Source: Fulvimarina endophytica (GTDB taxonomy: Bacteria > Pseudomonadota > Alphaproteobacteria > Rhizobiales > Rhizobiaceae). From it: a stretch of 64,000 nucleotides of DNA. The stretch spans positions 434,001-498,000 of the forward strand of contig NZ_QURL01000005.1 in the NCBI RefSeq assembly GCF_003403015.1, read 5' to 3'. The translations under genes were made by a program, and so were the position numbers. Each line of letters opens with the position of its first letter. The first letter of the stretch is position 1. The notes beneath the pieces were generated by a model that saw only the letters and a program-made list of their open reading frames with translations, ran no database searches and had not been told where the DNA came from. Positions 18,976 through 29,488 of this stretch are shown here, one piece after another.

Positions 18976-21078
18976 ATGCGCCCCACTTGTCTCGACCCCC
19001 TGTTTGCCGCCGTCACCACCCTCGACGGGGTCGGACCGAAGGTCGCCGGGCTCCTCCAGACGCTCCTCGTGCGGTCCGGACAGACGCTCCGGGTGCGGGA
19101 CCTGTTGTTCCATCTGCCGTCCGGCCTCATCGACCGTCGCCGCCGCGAGGAGGTGCTTTCGGCCTCGCAAGGATCGATCGTCACGCTGACGGTGCGGATC
19201 GACCGTCACCTGCCGCCGGGGCGGGCGCAGCCGTCCGCGCCCTACAGGGTGTTCGCGCAGGACGAGACCGGCGAGATCGCGCTCACCTATTTCCGGGCCA
19301 AGCCCGCATGGATGGAGAACCTCTTTCCAGTCGGCGAGACCATGCTCGTCTCCGGCAAGGTCGAATGGTTCAACGGACGCGCCCAGATGGTGCATCCCGA
19401 TTTCGCCGCACCGCTCGCCGAAGCCGAAAATCTCTCGCTGGTCGAACCGATCTATCCGCTGACTGCCGGCCTTTCAGGCAAGGTCCTGCGCCGGGCGATC
19501 GGCCAGGCGCTCGAGAAGACCCCGGACCTGTCCGAGTGGATCGAGCCGGGCGTCGTCAGGAAGCAGACTTTTCCCGGCTTCCGGCGCAGCCTCGAACGGC
19601 TGCACGACCCGGCCGACGGCGCCGAACTCGATCCCGCCTCGCCGCCGGCACGGCGCCTTGCCTATGACGAGTTCCTAGCGAACCAGCTCGCGCTCGCCCT
19701 GTCGCGCAGAAAGACCCGTGGGGCCTCCGGCCGCAGGCTGGAGGGCGACGGCCGTCTTCTCGCCAGGATCAAGCATGCCCTTCCCTTCGATCTGACCGAG
19801 GCCCAGGCGAGCGCGATTTGCGAGATCCTCGCCGATATGGCCAAGCCGGAGAGGATGCTGCGGCTGCTGCAGGGTGATGTCGGTGCCGGCAAGACCGTCG
19901 TCGCTCTCATGGCCATGGCCCGGGCGGCGGAGGCCGGCGTCCAGTCCGTTCTCCTCGCGCCGACGGAGATCCTCGCCCGCCAGCATGCGAGCGGGCTTTC
20001 GAGGTTCTGCGAAGCCGCCGGCATCCGCCTCGATATCCTCACCGGACGCGATACGGGGCGCAGCCGCGCCGACAAGCTCGCCCGGATCGAAAGCGGTGAG
20101 ACGCGGATCGTCGTCGGCACCCATGCCCTGTTTCAGGAAGCCGTCGCCTATCACGATCTCGGCCTCGTCGTCGTCGACGAACAGCACCGGTTCGGCGTCC
20201 ACCAGCGCATCCAGCTTCAGGAGAAGGGCGCGCGGCCCGACCTCCTCGTGATGACCGCGACGCCGATTCCGCGAACGCTGGTGCTCGCCGCATTCGGCGA
20301 CATGGACGTCTCGCGCCTCGCGGGAAAGCCGAAGGGCCGCAAGCCGATCGCGACCGTCGCGCTCGCCGACGAGCGCCTGCCCGACATCGTGCGGCGCATC
20401 GGGTCCGCGATCGAGGCCGGCGACCGGGTCTACTGGGTCTGCCCGCTCGTCGAGGAAAGCGAGAAGAGCGACCTGACGGCGGCCGAAGAGCGAGCCAGCG
20501 TCCTGCGCCAGTTCTTCGGCGAGAAGGTCGGGCTCGTCCACGGCCGCATGAAGGGCGAGGAGAAGGATGCGGCCATGGCCGCCTTCAAGGAAGGCCGCAC
20601 CGCGATCATCGTCGCCACCACCGTGATCGAGGTGGGTGTCGACGTGCCCGACGCCTCGATCATCGTCATCGAGCATGCCGAACGCTTCGGCCTCTCCCAG
20701 CTCCACCAGCTTCGCGGCCGGGTGGGACGTGGCGACAAGCCCTCCTCCTGCGTCCTCCTCTACCGTCCGCCCCTCGGCGAAACGGCGGCCGCGCGGCTGA
20801 AGATCATGCGCGAGACCGAGGACGGCTTCCGCATCGCGGAAGAGGATCTCAAGCTGCGCGGCGAAGGCGATCTTCTGGGCACCCAGCAATCGGGCATGCC
20901 CTTCTTCCGGCTCGCCAAGCTCGAACACCATGCCGACCTGATGGAAGTCGCCCGCGACGACGCGCGCCTGATTCTGGCCACCGATCCCGATCTGAAATCC
21001 GAGCGGGGCGAGGCGCTGCGCACGCTTCTCTACCTCTTCGGCAAGGACGAGGCGATCAAGCTGCTTCGGTCTGGCTGA
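18976..21078 (+). CDS. recG: ATP-dependent DNA helicase RecG
   Basis: Branch-migration helicase that reverses stalled forks and processes Holliday junctions. It has 700 residues, the family length. An N-terminal wedge/OB region spans about residues 1-160. Superfamily-2 motifs follow: Walker [15 protein letters not shown] near residue 299, [12 protein letters not shown], the DEAH-equivalent VVDEQHRFG near residue 398, [20 protein letters not shown] and the arginine-finger motif QLRGRVGRG near residue 580. The RecG-specific C-terminal [10 protein letters not shown] is present. It probably belongs to the fmt-truA-recG transcript. Confidence 0.96.
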   Translation: MRPTCLDPLFAAVTTLDGVGPKVAGLLQTLLVRSGQTLRVRDLLFHLPSGLIDRRRREEVLSASQGSIVTLTVRIDRHLPPGRAQPSAPYRVFAQDETGEIALTYFRAKPAWMENLFPVGETMLVSGKVEWFNGRAQMVHPDFAAPLAEAENLSLVEPIYPLTAGLSGKVLRRAIGQALEKTPDLSEWIEPGVVRKQTFPGFRRSLERLHDPADGAELDPASPPARRLAYDEFLANQLALALSRRKTRGASGRRLEGDGRLLARIKHALPFDLTEAQASAICEILADMAKPERMLRLLQGDVGAGKTVVALMAMARAAEAGVQSVLLAPTEILARQHASGLSRFCEAAGIRLDILTGRDTGRSRADKLARIESGETRIVVGTHALFQEAVAYHDLGLVVVDEQHRFGVHQRIQLQEKGARPDLLVMTATPIPRTLVLAAFGDMDVSRLAGKPKGRKPIATVALADERLPDIVRRIGSAIEAGDRVYWVCPLVEESEKSDLTAAEERASVLRQFFGEKVGLVHGRMKGEEKDAAMAAFKEGRTAIIVATTVIEVGVDVPDASIIVIEHAERFGLSQLHQLRGRVGRGDKPSSCVLLYRPPLGETAAARLKIMRETEDGFRIAEEDLKLRGEGDLLGTQQSGMPFFRLAKLEHHADLMEVARDDARLILATDPDLKSERGEALRTLLYLFGKDEAIKLLRSG

Positions 21079-21197
21079 TGACCCGGGCCGGCCTGCCTCG
21101 AAAGCGCCCAGTCGGCCTCCGTTTCCTCTTGCCCCGTCCACCTCGCCTGCTCCATAGCCGGACCATGCCGCCGGAGCGATGCGAGACAGGACGCCCC

Positions 21198-22142
21198 ATG
21201 ACATCATCCGCACTCCAGACCGCCGTCACCGAGATCGCCGAGGAGATGGCCGCCCGCGAGGATCGCGGGGATGTCGCGAGCTATATCCCCGAGCTCGGGC
21301 GCATCGATCCGCGCCAGTTCGCGATCTCCGTCGTCACCCGCGACGGCGAGATCGCCTGCGGCGGCGATTGCGACACGGCGTTCTCGATCCAGAGCATCTC
21401 CAAGGTCTTCACCCTGACGCTCGCCCTCGGCATCGCCGGCGACCGGGTCTGGAACCGGGTGGGCCGCGAGCCTTCGGGCTCGCCCTTCAATTCGATCGTC
21501 CAGCTGGAACGGGAAAAGGGCATTCCGCGCAATCCCTTCATCAATGCCGGCGCCATCGCCGTGACGGATCTGGTGCTGGCCGGCCATCAGCCGCGCGAGG
21601 CGATCGGCGAGATTCTTCGCTTCATGCAGTTCCTCGCGGACGACGACGCGATCTTCATCGACCGGAACGTGGCGCTTTCGGAGAACGCGACAGGCTTCAA
21701 CAACCGGGCGCTCGCCAATTTCATGAAGGGGTTCGGCGTTCTCGAAAACGAGGTCGAACACGTCCTCGGCGTCTACTTCCACCACTGCGCGATCGCCATG
21801 ACCTGCCGACAGCTCGCCCTGGCCGGACGGTTCCTCGCCCATAACGGCGTGCGGCCGGAAACCGGCTACTCCGTCGTCACGCCCGAGCGCGCCCGCCGGA
21901 TCAACGCCATCATGCTGACCTGCGGCCATTACGACGGATCGGGCGAATTCGCCTATCGGGTCGGCCTGCCGGGCAAGAGCGGAGTGGGTGGCGGGATCCT
22001 CGCCATCGTTCCGGGCAAGGCCTCGGTCTGCGTCTGGTCGCCGGGCCTCGACGTCACGGGCAATTCCCATCTCGGCCGCATCGCCCTCGAACTCCTGACG
22101 AGCCGCCTCGGCTGGACGGTCTTCGGCCCCGGCGCGGTCTGA
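21198..22142 (+). CDS. glsA: Glutaminase
   Basis: Hydrolyses L-glutamine to glutamate and ammonia. It has 314 residues with the beta-lactamase-like fold of the Glutaminase family. The catalytic Ser-x-x-Lys is in [14 protein letters not shown] near residues 62-75. Other conserved pieces are [35 protein letters not shown] and [12 protein letters not shown]. The start at 21198 gives the standard length; an upstream in-frame extension of 40 codons lacks family similarity. It lies alone, 119 bases after recG, convergent with the DUF502 gene. Confidence 0.94.
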   Translation: MTSSALQTAVTEIAEEMAAREDRGDVASYIPELGRIDPRQFAISVVTRDGEIACGGDCDTAFSIQSISKVFTLTLALGIAGDRVWNRVGREPSGSPFNSIVQLEREKGIPRNPFINAGAIAVTDLVLAGHQPREAIGEILRFMQFLADDDAIFIDRNVALSENATGFNNRALANFMKGFGVLENEVEHVLGVYFHHCAIAMTCRQLALAGRFLAHNGVRPETGYSVVTPERARRINAIMLTCGHYDGSGEFAYRVGLPGKSGVGGGILAIVPGKASVCVWSPGLDVTGNSHLGRIALELLTSRLGWTVFGPGAV

Positions 22143-22175
22143 CCAACGGGAGAGCGTTGTCGACGATGGGCGAGG

Positions 22176-22196
22176 CGCGAGGGCCGAGCCCTCGCG
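22176..22196. terminator. Hairpin between convergent glsA and DUF502 gene
   Basis: Perfect 9-bp stem with a 3-base loop (CGCGAGGGC, then cga, then GCCCTCGCG) placed directly beside the DUF502 stop codon. It sits between two convergent genes and could terminate either, but there is no clear T-run on either side, so termination efficiency is uncertain. Confidence 0.45.
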
Positions 22197-22880
22197 TCAG
22201 CCGACCTCTTCCTTCGCGGCCTTCTCCTCCACCAGCCGCGCGGCCTGCGCCTGCGTCATCGGTGCCTGCTTGTCGTCGCCGGTGACGAGCCCCGCAGAGA
22301 CGACGAGTTTCAGCGCCGCCTCGATGCTCATGGACAGGATCCGCACGTCCTCCTTCGGCACAAACATCAGGAAGCCGGACGTCGGATTGGGCGTCGGCGG
22401 CATGAACACCGCCAGCATTTCATCGCCCTGATCGGAGAGGACGCGGGCGATCTCGCCCTTGGCCGTCGTCGCGATCAGCACGATCGACCAGACCCCCTTG
22501 CGCGGATATTCCATCAGCCCGGCCGTCTTGAACGAAGAGGACCGGTCGGCGAGCACCGTCTCGAAGATCTGCTTCAGGGCGGTGTAGACCGTGCGGACCA
22601 GCGGCATGCGGCCGAGCAGGTTCTCGCCCCAGCCGAAGATCGTGCGGCCGATGAAATTCGCCGTGAGGAAGCCGATGATCGTGATGAGGATCAGCGCCAC
22701 GAGCAGGCCGAAGCCGGGAATGGCGAAGGGCAGATAGGAATCGGGCAGGAACCGGGTCGGAATATACGGCTTCACCCAGCTGTCGGTCCACTGCATGAAC
22801 GACCAGGTGATCCAGACCGTGATCGCGAGCGGCGCGCAGACGATGAAGCCCGTCAGGAAGTAATTGCGCAGACGCGCCAT
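22197..22880 (-). CDS. DUF502 family membrane protein
   Basis: A 227-residue protein of the widespread DUF502 family. The first span is RNYFLTGFIVCAPLAITVWIT near residues 4-25 and the second FGLLVALILITIIGFLTANFIG near residues 57-80. The conserved GRMPLVRTVYTALKQIFE and PRKGVWSIVLIAT segments follow, as does the FMPPTPNPTSGFLMFVP signature. The C-terminal 40 residues are charged and probably cytoplasmic. Plant relatives (COV proteins) affect trafficking; the bacterial role is unknown. An alternative ATG eight codons upstream (22904) cannot be excluded; neither start has a strong ribosome-binding site. Confidence 0.88.
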   Translation of the reverse strand: MARLRNYFLTGFIVCAPLAITVWITWSFMQWTDSWVKPYIPTRFLPDSYLPFAIPGFGLLVALILITIIGFLTANFIGRTIFGWGENLLGRMPLVRTVYTALKQIFETVLADRSSSFKTAGLMEYPRKGVWSIVLIATTAKGEIARVLSDQGDEMLAVFMPPTPNPTSGFLMFVPKEDVRILSMSIEAALKLVVSAGLVTGDDKQAPMTQAQAARLVEEKAAKEEVG

Positions 22881-23182
22881 GAATGGATGCCCCGTTGCCG
22901 CCATGGATGCGCCGAAAGGGCGCGGGTGGCCGCCGGCCATCGGCACGGCGGGTCGACCATCACGCGCGAATGCGGATTTTGCAAGATGGCCCCTGCCGGG
23001 AGCCGCCAAATTCCGCCCGCCTGCCCCCCTGTACGTACGGAACGGTTCCTCGCCTCCGTCCATCGCGACACGATGCCCGAGAACGATCAGGCGGCTTCCT
23101 CGTTTCCCGATGAGGCCGAGGCTGGCGGACGATCTTAAGATCCCGCTCCCTGCCGCTCGGCCGGATGGCAATGGAGATTCCC
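22881..23182. other. Divergent intergenic region, no gene seen
   Basis: About 300 bases between the divergent DUF502 and molybdenum-hydroxylase genes. It must hold promoters for both. Only a short GTACGTAC palindrome (23031-23038) and scattered short open frames without homology or ribosome-binding sites are visible. I found no convincing promoter boxes or RNA. Confidence 0.5.
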
Positions 23183-25396
23183 ATGGCGGAATGGACGATG
23201 GACGAACCGGTCGGCGAGACGCGGCTCGATAATTCTGTGCAGGGCCTTCTGGGCAAGCCGCTCGACAGGATCGAAGGCCGGTTGAAGGTTTCCGGAACCG
23301 CGGCCTACACACTCGACGAACCGGTCGAGGGCAGGCTCGCTCATGCCTATGCGATCTGCGCGCCGGTCGGCCATGGCCGGGTCGCGGGATTCGATGTCGA
23401 GGCGGCCCGCGAGATGCCGGGCGTCATCGACGTGATCGTCGAGGACGAGCGGATCGCTCGCGAGACCGGCGGCTTCTTCGACGGATGGATGATGCAGGGC
23501 AATGGCGTGATCGACCATTACGGCCAGTCCCTCGGCCTCGTCGTCGCCGAAACCTTCGAACAGGCGCGGGCGGCCGCCCATGCCGTCACCGTCAGAACCG
23601 AGGAGGCGGAAGGGCGCTACGACGCCGACAGGCTGGCGCACGAGGCGGAGCCGGTTCCCGCTGACGCCCGCCTGCCCGATGCGACCGTCGGCGATCTCGA
23701 TGCCGGGATGGCGCAGGGCGTCCACAGTGTCGACGCGGTCTATTCGACGCCGTCGATGGTGCATGCCGCGATGGAGCCCCATGCCGCCATCGCGGAATGG
23801 AAAGGAAAAGACCTCGTCGTCCACACCTCGGCGCAGCTTCTCGAGATCGCGCGCCAGATGTTGGCGGACGCCCTGAAGATCGATGCCGACAGGGTCCGCG
23901 TGGTCTCGCGCTATGTGGGCGGCGGCTTCGGCGGAAAAGGCGGGATCGGCGTCGAGGGCGTTCTGGCGGCGATCGCCGCAGAGCGGACCGGTCGCCCGGT
24001 GAGGCTCGCGATGACGCGCCGCCAGCTCTTCCATATCGTCTACCGGCGCTCCGAGACGCGGCAGCGCCTGCGCCTTGCCTGCGACGCATCGGGACGCCTG
24101 ACGGCGATCGGCCAGGATTCGATCGTCAGCCAGCGCCCCGAGCGTTCGAATTTCGAGCCCGTCGCGCTCGGCTCGCTCGCGCTTTATGCCGGGGCCAACC
24201 GGCGCTTCACCACGAAACTCCTGACCCTCGACCTGCCTGAAACCGGCCCGGTGCGCGCGCCGGGCGAGGCCGTCGGCATGCTGGGCCTCGAATGCGCCAT
24301 GGACGAACTCGCCGAGAAGGCCGGTATCGATCCGGTGGAGTTTCGCCGGATCAACGAGCCGGACCGCGATCTGACGCGCGACCGGCCGTTCTCGGCCCGC
24401 GCCCTGATCGAATGTCTCGACGAAGGCGCGCGCCGTTTCGGCTGGGAGAAGCGTAAGGCCAAGCCCGCCTCGACGCGCGAGGGCGACTGGCTGATCGGCC
24501 ATGGCGTCGCCTCGGCGATCCGCGTCAACCTTCTGGCAAAGGCGAGCGCGGCCCTCAGGATCGACCGGACCGGCGAAATCACCGTCGAGAGCAGCATGAC
24601 CGATATCGGCACGGGCAGCTATACGATCCTCGCCCAGATCGCCGCCGAGAGTCTCGGCGTGCCGATGGACCGGGTCGCCGTGAAGCTCGGAGACACGGCC
24701 TATCCGAACGGCTTCGGTTCGGGCGGCTCCATGGGCGCGGCGAGCGCCGGCTCGGCCGTCGCGCTCGCGGCCGAGGATGCGGTGAAGGAGCTTGCCCGGC
24801 GCATGGGCGTTCCCGCAGCGGAGATGACCCTCAAGGACGGCTACGCGATCGCCGCCAATCGCCGCGTTGCGATCGCCGATCTCGTCTCGGACGAGCCGAT
24901 CGAGGCGAGCGGTACGATCCAGCCCGGCACGATGAGCAAGACCTACGACCAGGCCGCCTATGGTGGCCATTTCGTCGAAGTGGCGGTGAACGCCGTCACC
25001 GGCGAGACCCGCGTGCGGCGCGTTACCAGCGTGTTCGCCGCCGGACGCATCCTCAACGCCAAGACCGCGCGCTCCCAGATGATCGGAGGCATCATCTGGG
25101 GCATCGGGAACGCGCTGATGGAAGACGCCGTGACCGATGCGCGGACCGGCCAGTTCGTGAACAACGATCTCGCCGAGTACCACGTGCCGGTGAATGCCGA
25201 CATTCCCCATCTCGACGTGTCCTTCCTCGACGAGGAGGACGACAAGACGAACCCCCTGAAGATCAAGGGGATCGGGGAGCTCGGGATCAGCGGGGTCGGG
25301 GCGGCCGTGAACAACGCGGTCTACAACGCGACGGGGATACGGGTTCGCTCCTTTCCCGTCACGCTCGACAAGTTGATCGCCGGTCTGCCCGGCTGA
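23183..25396 (+). CDS. Xanthine-dehydrogenase-family molybdopterin-binding subunit
   Basis: Large subunit of a molybdenum hydroxylase, about 737 residues, closest in layout to PaoC/YagR-type aldehyde oxidoreductases. The N-terminal hammerhead domain spans about residues 20-130, and the molybdopterin-binding region begins after it. Key motifs are RYVGGGFGGKGGIGVE near residues 250-265, VRAPGEAVGMLGLE near 360, GTGSYTILAQIAAE near 485, and the catalytic Glu in IKGIGELGISGVG near 700. The start at 23183 has GGAG seven bases upstream; ATGs at 23165 and 23171 are alternatives. The Fe-S and FAD subunits that usually precede such a gene are absent here. Confidence 0.88.
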   Translation: MAEWTMDEPVGETRLDNSVQGLLGKPLDRIEGRLKVSGTAAYTLDEPVEGRLAHAYAICAPVGHGRVAGFDVEAAREMPGVIDVIVEDERIARETGGFFDGWMMQGNGVIDHYGQSLGLVVAETFEQARAAAHAVTVRTEEAEGRYDADRLAHEAEPVPADARLPDATVGDLDAGMAQGVHSVDAVYSTPSMVHAAMEPHAAIAEWKGKDLVVHTSAQLLEIARQMLADALKIDADRVRVVSRYVGGGFGGKGGIGVEGVLAAIAAERTGRPVRLAMTRRQLFHIVYRRSETRQRLRLACDASGRLTAIGQDSIVSQRPERSNFEPVALGSLALYAGANRRFTTKLLTLDLPETGPVRAPGEAVGMLGLECAMDELAEKAGIDPVEFRRINEPDRDLTRDRPFSARALIECLDEGARRFGWEKRKAKPASTREGDWLIGHGVASAIRVNLLAKASAALRIDRTGEITVESSMTDIGTGSYTILAQIAAESLGVPMDRVAVKLGDTAYPNGFGSGGSMGAASAGSAVALAAEDAVKELARRMGVPAAEMTLKDGYAIAANRRVAIADLVSDEPIEASGTIQPGTMSKTYDQAAYGGHFVEVAVNAVTGETRVRRVTSVFAAGRILNAKTARSQMIGGIIWGIGNALMEDAVTDARTGQFVNNDLAEYHVPVNADIPHLDVSFLDEEDDKTNPLKIKGIGELGISGVGAAVNNAVYNATGIRVRSFPVTLDKLIAGLPG

Positions 25397-25403
25397 CATC
25401 CGC

Positions 25404-25439
25404 AAAAAACGCCCGCCGACGGAGGAACCGTCGGCGGGC
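25404..25439 (-). terminator. Rho-independent terminator of cysK
   Basis: A perfect 12-bp G+C-rich stem (25411-25422 with 25428-25439) and a 5-base loop. On the minus strand it is followed by GTTTTTTG. It lies 30 bases beyond the cysK stop and is a textbook intrinsic terminator for that gene; the stem may also slow transcription of the plus-strand hydroxylase gene that ends just before it. Confidence 0.9.
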
Positions 25440-25469
25440 GCGATCTGTCTCGGTATCGGACGAGCCGGA

Positions 25470-26498
25470 TCAGATGGACGGAGCGCCCTTGCGCGGCTCC
25501 TTCGGCTCGTCCTCGTCGATCAGACCTTCGAAGAGTGCGGTCGAGAGATAGCGTTCGGCGAAGGACGGGATGATGACGACGATCGTCTTGCCGGCCATAT
25601 CCTCGCGTTGGCCCACCTTGACGGCCGCTGAGAGCGCCGAACCGGACGAGATGCCGACCGGGACACCTTCGAGCCGGGCGACGAGCCGGGCCATCTCGAA
25701 GGACTCCTCGTTGGAGACCGTCACGATCTCGTCATAGACATTGGTGTCGAGGATCTTCGGCGCGAAACCTGCGCCGATCCCCTGCAGCTTGTGCGGCCCC
25801 GGCTGGCCTCCCGACAGGACGGGCGAGGCCTCGGGCTCGACGGCGACGACGCGGACATCGCTCTTGCGCTGCTTCAGCACCTGACCGACGCCCGTGATGG
25901 TGCCGCCCGTGCCGATACCAGCGACGAAGACGTCGACCTCGCCCTTGGTGTCGTTCCAGATCTCCTCGGCCGTCGTGACCCGGTGGATCTGCGGGTTCGC
26001 CGGATTCTCGAACTGCTGCGGGATGATCGCGTTCGGGATCTCGCTCACCAGCTCCTCGGCTCTCGCGATCGCGCCCTTCATGCCCTTCGCGCCCTCGGTG
26101 AGAACGAGCTGCGCGCCGAGCAGGCGCAACATCTTGCGCCGCTCCATCGACATGGTCTCGGGCATCGTGAGGATGAGATTGTAGCCCTTGGCGGCGGCCG
26201 CGAAGGCAAGGGCGATGCCGGTATTGCCGGAGGTGGGCTCGACGAGCGTCGTCTTGCCCGGCTCGATCTTCCCATCGGCTTCCAGCTTTTCCAGCATGGC
26301 GACGCCGATGCGATCCTTCACGCTCGAGATGGGATTGAAGAATTCGAGCTTGGCGAGGATATGGGCCTTCACGCCCTTTTCCTCGGCAAGCTTGTTCAGG
26401 CGGACCAGGGGCGTGTTGCCGATCGTATCGACGATCGAATCGTAGATGCGGCCTCGACCATGGGTGCGGGCTTCCGAATTCTGCGTCATATCGTCCAT
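25470..26498 (-). CDS. cysK: Cysteine synthase (O-acetylserine sulfhydrylase)
   Basis: PLP enzyme that forms L-cysteine from O-acetylserine and sulfide. It has 342 residues. The PLP-binding Lys is in [11 protein letters not shown] near residue 58. The phosphate loop GTGGTITG is near residue 194, the substrate loop [10 protein letters not shown] near residue 86, and SSGSAL near residue 284. The start at 26498 is preceded by AGGAG at good spacing; an ATG three codons in and a longer upstream frame are less supported. It is monocistronic, with its own terminator at 25404-25439. CysK rather than a cystathionine synthase is favoured by the length and the absence of a regulatory domain. Confidence 0.92.
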   Translation of the reverse strand: MDDMTQNSEARTHGRGRIYDSIVDTIGNTPLVRLNKLAEEKGVKAHILAKLEFFNPISSVKDRIGVAMLEKLEADGKIEPGKTTLVEPTSGNTGIALAFAAAAKGYNLILTMPETMSMERRKMLRLLGAQLVLTEGAKGMKGAIARAEELVSEIPNAIIPQQFENPANPQIHRVTTAEEIWNDTKGEVDVFVAGIGTGGTITGVGQVLKQRKSDVRVVAVEPEASPVLSGGQPGPHKLQGIGAGFAPKILDTNVYDEIVTVSNEESFEMARLVARLEGVPVGISSGSALSAAVKVGQREDMAGKTIVVIIPSFAERYLSTALFEGLIDEDEPKEPRKGAPSI

Positions 26499-26760
26499 CT
26501 CGTGTCTCCTGCCTGTCTCGTTCGGCTCTTCCGATCGAGGGGCGATCGGGGCCATGGATGCATTCGCGGCGCGTTCCGCCCGAATATAGGACGCGATGCC
26601 GCGGAAGTTTAAGGGCAAACGCTCCAATCGAAGCCTGGGCGGGAGAAACTTCTCCTCCGACCGGTCGCGGCAAGAGGCTGGCATTCGATGGCACGGCTTT
26701 ATCCGGCGTTAAGCGTCGAGGGCGCATGTTCAGCCAGTCTCACCTTGCGGAAGTCACTGG

Positions 26761-27561
26761 ATGCCCGAGAGAACCTCGCCCGTTCGCATGGCGCTCGCGG
26801 AGAGTGCCGTCATTGCCGTGTCGGGTGCGATTCTGTCGGGTATCGTGGCGCTCGCGCTGTTCAGTGACATGCGGGGAACGGATCTCGTCCGAATCCTCGG
26901 ATTGGCCGTGTTCGCGCCCCTGACGCTCGGAGCCGCCCACATGATTCACACCGCCTTCCGGGTGAGCATCGTGGACGGCGAACGCAACCAGTGGCAGTTG
27001 CGCGCGGTGACCGACAGGCTCACCGGTCTCGGCAACCGCCAGATGCTCCGCTCCGCCTGGAACAGCCTCAAGCGACCACGGCGCGGCTTCGTCCTCATGG
27101 TCGTCGATGCCGATCACTTCAAGCAGATCAACGACCGCTTCGGCCATCCGGTGGGCGACAGCGCCCTGAAGGCGATCGGCCACGCGCTCGCGACGTCCGT
27201 CGCCAAGACCGATACGGTGGCACGCCTCGGCGGCGAGGAATTCGCGGTTCTCGCCCGCTGTGCGGATGAAGACGAGGCGCTTCAAATGGCCGAGCGCACA
27301 CGCGCCGCGGTTTCGAACCTCGCTTTGCATGCGAGGGGCGAGAGGCTTCCGATCGCCGTGAGCATCGGCGCCGTCTTCGCGGACAAGGCCATCCGGTTCG
27401 AACGCCTCTACGCGATCGCCGACGAGAACTGCTATCGCTCCAAGCATGCCGGCAGAAACAGGGTGACGATCAGCGCGGCGGCATCGGCCACCAAACCGCC
27501 CCTTCGCCCGCGGATCGTCGCCCAGGGCAGAGCCGCCGACGGGACGCTCCAGCGCGGTTGA
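26761..27561 (+). CDS. Membrane-bound diguanylate cyclase (GGDEF)
   Basis: Synthesises cyclic di-GMP. It has 266 residues. Two hydrophobic segments, about residues 13-35 and 43-66, anchor it with almost no periplasmic domain. The GGDEF domain begins at TDRLTGLGNRQML near residue 84. The metal-binding Asp lies in VVDADHFKQINDRFGHPVGD, and the catalytic GGEEF is near residue 158, so it should be active. The inhibitory RxxD I-site upstream of GGEEF reads AKTD, lacking the Arg, so product inhibition may be weak. A 28-residue basic tail follows the domain. GGAAG precedes the start. Confidence 0.9.
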   Translation: MPERTSPVRMALAESAVIAVSGAILSGIVALALFSDMRGTDLVRILGLAVFAPLTLGAAHMIHTAFRVSIVDGERNQWQLRAVTDRLTGLGNRQMLRSAWNSLKRPRRGFVLMVVDADHFKQINDRFGHPVGDSALKAIGHALATSVAKTDTVARLGGEEFAVLARCADEDEALQMAERTRAAVSNLALHARGERLPIAVSIGAVFADKAIRFERLYAIADENCYRSKHAGRNRVTISAAASATKPPLRPRIVAQGRAADGTLQRG

Positions 27562-27644
27562 GACAACCGGGACCCGCGTCCGAACCGGTCCTCGAACCCT
27601 GACGGCGACGAGCCCTGATCAGGAGACGCGGCGGGAGGGCGAGC

Positions 27645-28091
27645 TCAGACGCCGGTCGAGCCGAAACCGCCCTCGCCCCTTTCGCTCGTACCGATGCCTG
27701 CCGCCTCCACCATCCGCGCACGGGTGACCGGCGCGAGCACCATCTGCGCGATGCGATCGCCGCGCCGGATCGTGAAGGTCTCGGTGCCGAGATTGACGAG
27801 GATCACCATCACCTCCCCGCGATAGTCGCTGTCCACGGTGCCCGGCGTGTTGAGGACCGTGACGCCGTGAAGGACGGCGAGCCCCGAACGGGGACGGATC
27901 TGCAGCTCGTAGCCGTCCGGGATCTCGAAGGCGAAGCCCGTCGGCACGAGGGATCGCTCGCCGGGGCCGAGATGCCTGTCCTCGCCGAGCGCGGCCCTCA
28001 GATCCGCACCGGCAGCTCCGGCACTCTGATAGGCCGGAAGCGGAATGTCCGAGGCATGGGCGAGGCGCTTGACGCGAAGCTCGACGGTCAT
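27645..28091 (-). CDS. dut: dUTP diphosphatase
   Basis: Hydrolyses dUTP to dUMP and pyrophosphate, keeping uracil out of DNA and supplying dTMP synthesis. It has 148 residues and acts as a homotrimer in this family. All five motifs are seen: [39 protein letters not shown] and the C-terminal [10 protein letters not shown] arm. The ATG at 28091 overlaps the coaBC stop as ATGA, the usual coaBC-dut coupling in proteobacteria. A longer in-frame start at 28172 would lie inside coaBC. Confidence 0.95.
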   Translation of the reverse strand: MTVELRVKRLAHASDIPLPAYQSAGAAGADLRAALGEDRHLGPGERSLVPTGFAFEIPDGYELQIRPRSGLAVLHGVTVLNTPGTVDSDYRGEVMVILVNLGTETFTIRRGDRIAQMVLAPVTRARMVEAAGIGTSERGEGGFGSTGV

Positions 28092-29314
28092 CGTGGGGCA
28101 CCCTCGCCGATCTTCGCCGCGACCCATCGGGCCAGTCGTTCGGCGACCTTTTCCTTGCTCATGGTCGGCCATTCCTCGACGCCGTCGCGGGTGACGAGGT
28201 GGACCGTGTTCTCGCGGCCCCCCATCACGCCGCCGGCCGCAGACACGTCGTTGGCGAGAATTGCATCGGCGCCCTTTCTCTCGAGCTTGCGGGCGGCGTT
28301 CGCGAGGAGATCGTCGGTCTCGGCCGCAAATCCGACGACGAGCGGCGGCCGCTCGGGCGAATGTCCGATCGTCCTCAGGATGTCCGGATTCTCGGCGAAT
28401 GCGATCACCGGCACCTCGCCGCTATCCCTCTTCTTGATCTTCGATCCGGCCTCCTCGGCGGCGTGCCAGTCGGCGACGGCGGCCACGAAGATCGCGGCAT
28501 CGCAGGGAAGCGCTGCGCGCACGGCCTCGAGCATCTGTCGGGCCGTCTCCACGTGCACCGTGCGCAGGCCGGCGGGATCTGCAAGCGTCACCGGCCCCGA
28601 AACGAGCGTCACGTCGGCCCCGAGCCCGGCGAGTGCGGCAGCGATCGCATGGCCCTGACGCCCGGAGGAGCGATTGGCGATGTAGCGAACCGGGTCGATC
28701 GGCTCGTGAGTGGGGCCGGACGTGACGAGGATGCGTCTGCCGGCGAGCGGTTTCGACCCGGTACCGAAGCGGTCTTCCACGGCGGCGACGATCTCCAGCG
28801 GCTCGGCCATGCGGCCGAAACCCGCCTCCCCGCTCTCGGCCATCTCACCTGACGCCGGGCCGACGAACTCCACCCCGTCATCCTTCAGCGTCGCCAGATT
28901 GCGCCGGGTCGCCGGATGGTTCCACATGGCCGGGTTCATCGCCGGCGCCATCAGCACCGGGACGCGGGCGGCAAGCAGCACCGCCGTCGCTAGATCCCCG
29001 ACGAGACCATGGGCAAGCTTCGCCATCAGATCGGCCGTCGCAGGCGCGACGAGGATCAGGTCGTGGGTTCGGGCGAGCCGGATATGGCCCACATCGTGCT
29101 CGTCGTCTCGGTCGAACAGATCGCCATAGACCCTGGAGGCCGAGAGCGCGCCGACCGAAAGCGGCGTGACGAACTCCCCGGCGGCGCGGGTCATGACGGG
29201 CGTGACCTCCGCACCGCGCTCGCGCAGGCGCCGGATGAGATCGAGCGACTTGTAAGCCGCAATTCCCCCTCCGACGATGAGGAGCACGCGTCGGTCCGAA
29301 AGGGTCGCGGTCAT
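28088..29314 (-). CDS. coaBC: Bifunctional phosphopantothenoylcysteine synthetase/decarboxylase
   Basis: Two successive coenzyme A steps in one protein of 408 residues. The N-terminal CoaC flavoprotein half contains [20 protein letters not shown] near residues 9-28, the catalytic His in [11 protein letters not shown], and [11 protein letters not shown]. The C-terminal CoaB half starts at [20 protein letters not shown] near residue 191 and includes NRSSGRQG and [18 protein letters not shown]. Where E. coli CoaC has a catalytic Cys (ACGDxGPGRM), this protein reads [10 protein letters not shown], with Ser. The start at 29314 has GGAAG six bases ahead; ATG 29326 is the alternative. Confidence 0.94.
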   Translation of the reverse strand: MTATLSDRRVLLIVGGGIAAYKSLDLIRRLRERGAEVTPVMTRAAGEFVTPLSVGALSASRVYGDLFDRDDEHDVGHIRLARTHDLILVAPATADLMAKLAHGLVGDLATAVLLAARVPVLMAPAMNPAMWNHPATRRNLATLKDDGVEFVGPASGEMAESGEAGFGRMAEPLEIVAAVEDRFGTGSKPLAGRRILVTSGPTHEPIDPVRYIANRSSGRQGHAIAAALAGLGADVTLVSGPVTLADPAGLRTVHVETARQMLEAVRAALPCDAAIFVAAVADWHAAEEAGSKIKKRDSGEVPVIAFAENPDILRTIGHSPERPPLVVGFAAETDDLLANAARKLERKGADAILANDVSAAGGVMGGRENTVHLVTRDGVEEWPTMSKEKVAERLARWVAAKIGEGAPR

Positions 29315-29488
29315 CTCGGCTTCCATGCGGGTTGAAGATCAGGGGACACGAGGTCGAAATCGCCTCGGGCCGGGCGCCGCGATCCTATCCCCGCGCCTCG
29401 GACCGATCAATCGGAAGACGCGGCGCTTCGGGGGCGGCTCGTGCGCCGACCGGGATATGGCCTGCGCAGTGGGGTTGGACGGCAGCGC

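Noticed and set aside
22864..23232. Several short plus-strand frames (up to about 120 codons) between DUF502 and the hydroxylase gene
   Set aside because: They overlap both neighbours in wrong frames, lack ribosome-binding sites and have no recognisable content.
23135..25405. Minus-strand frame of about 750 codons opposite the molybdenum hydroxylase gene
   Set aside because: The plus-strand product has all cofactor motifs; the antisense frame has none.
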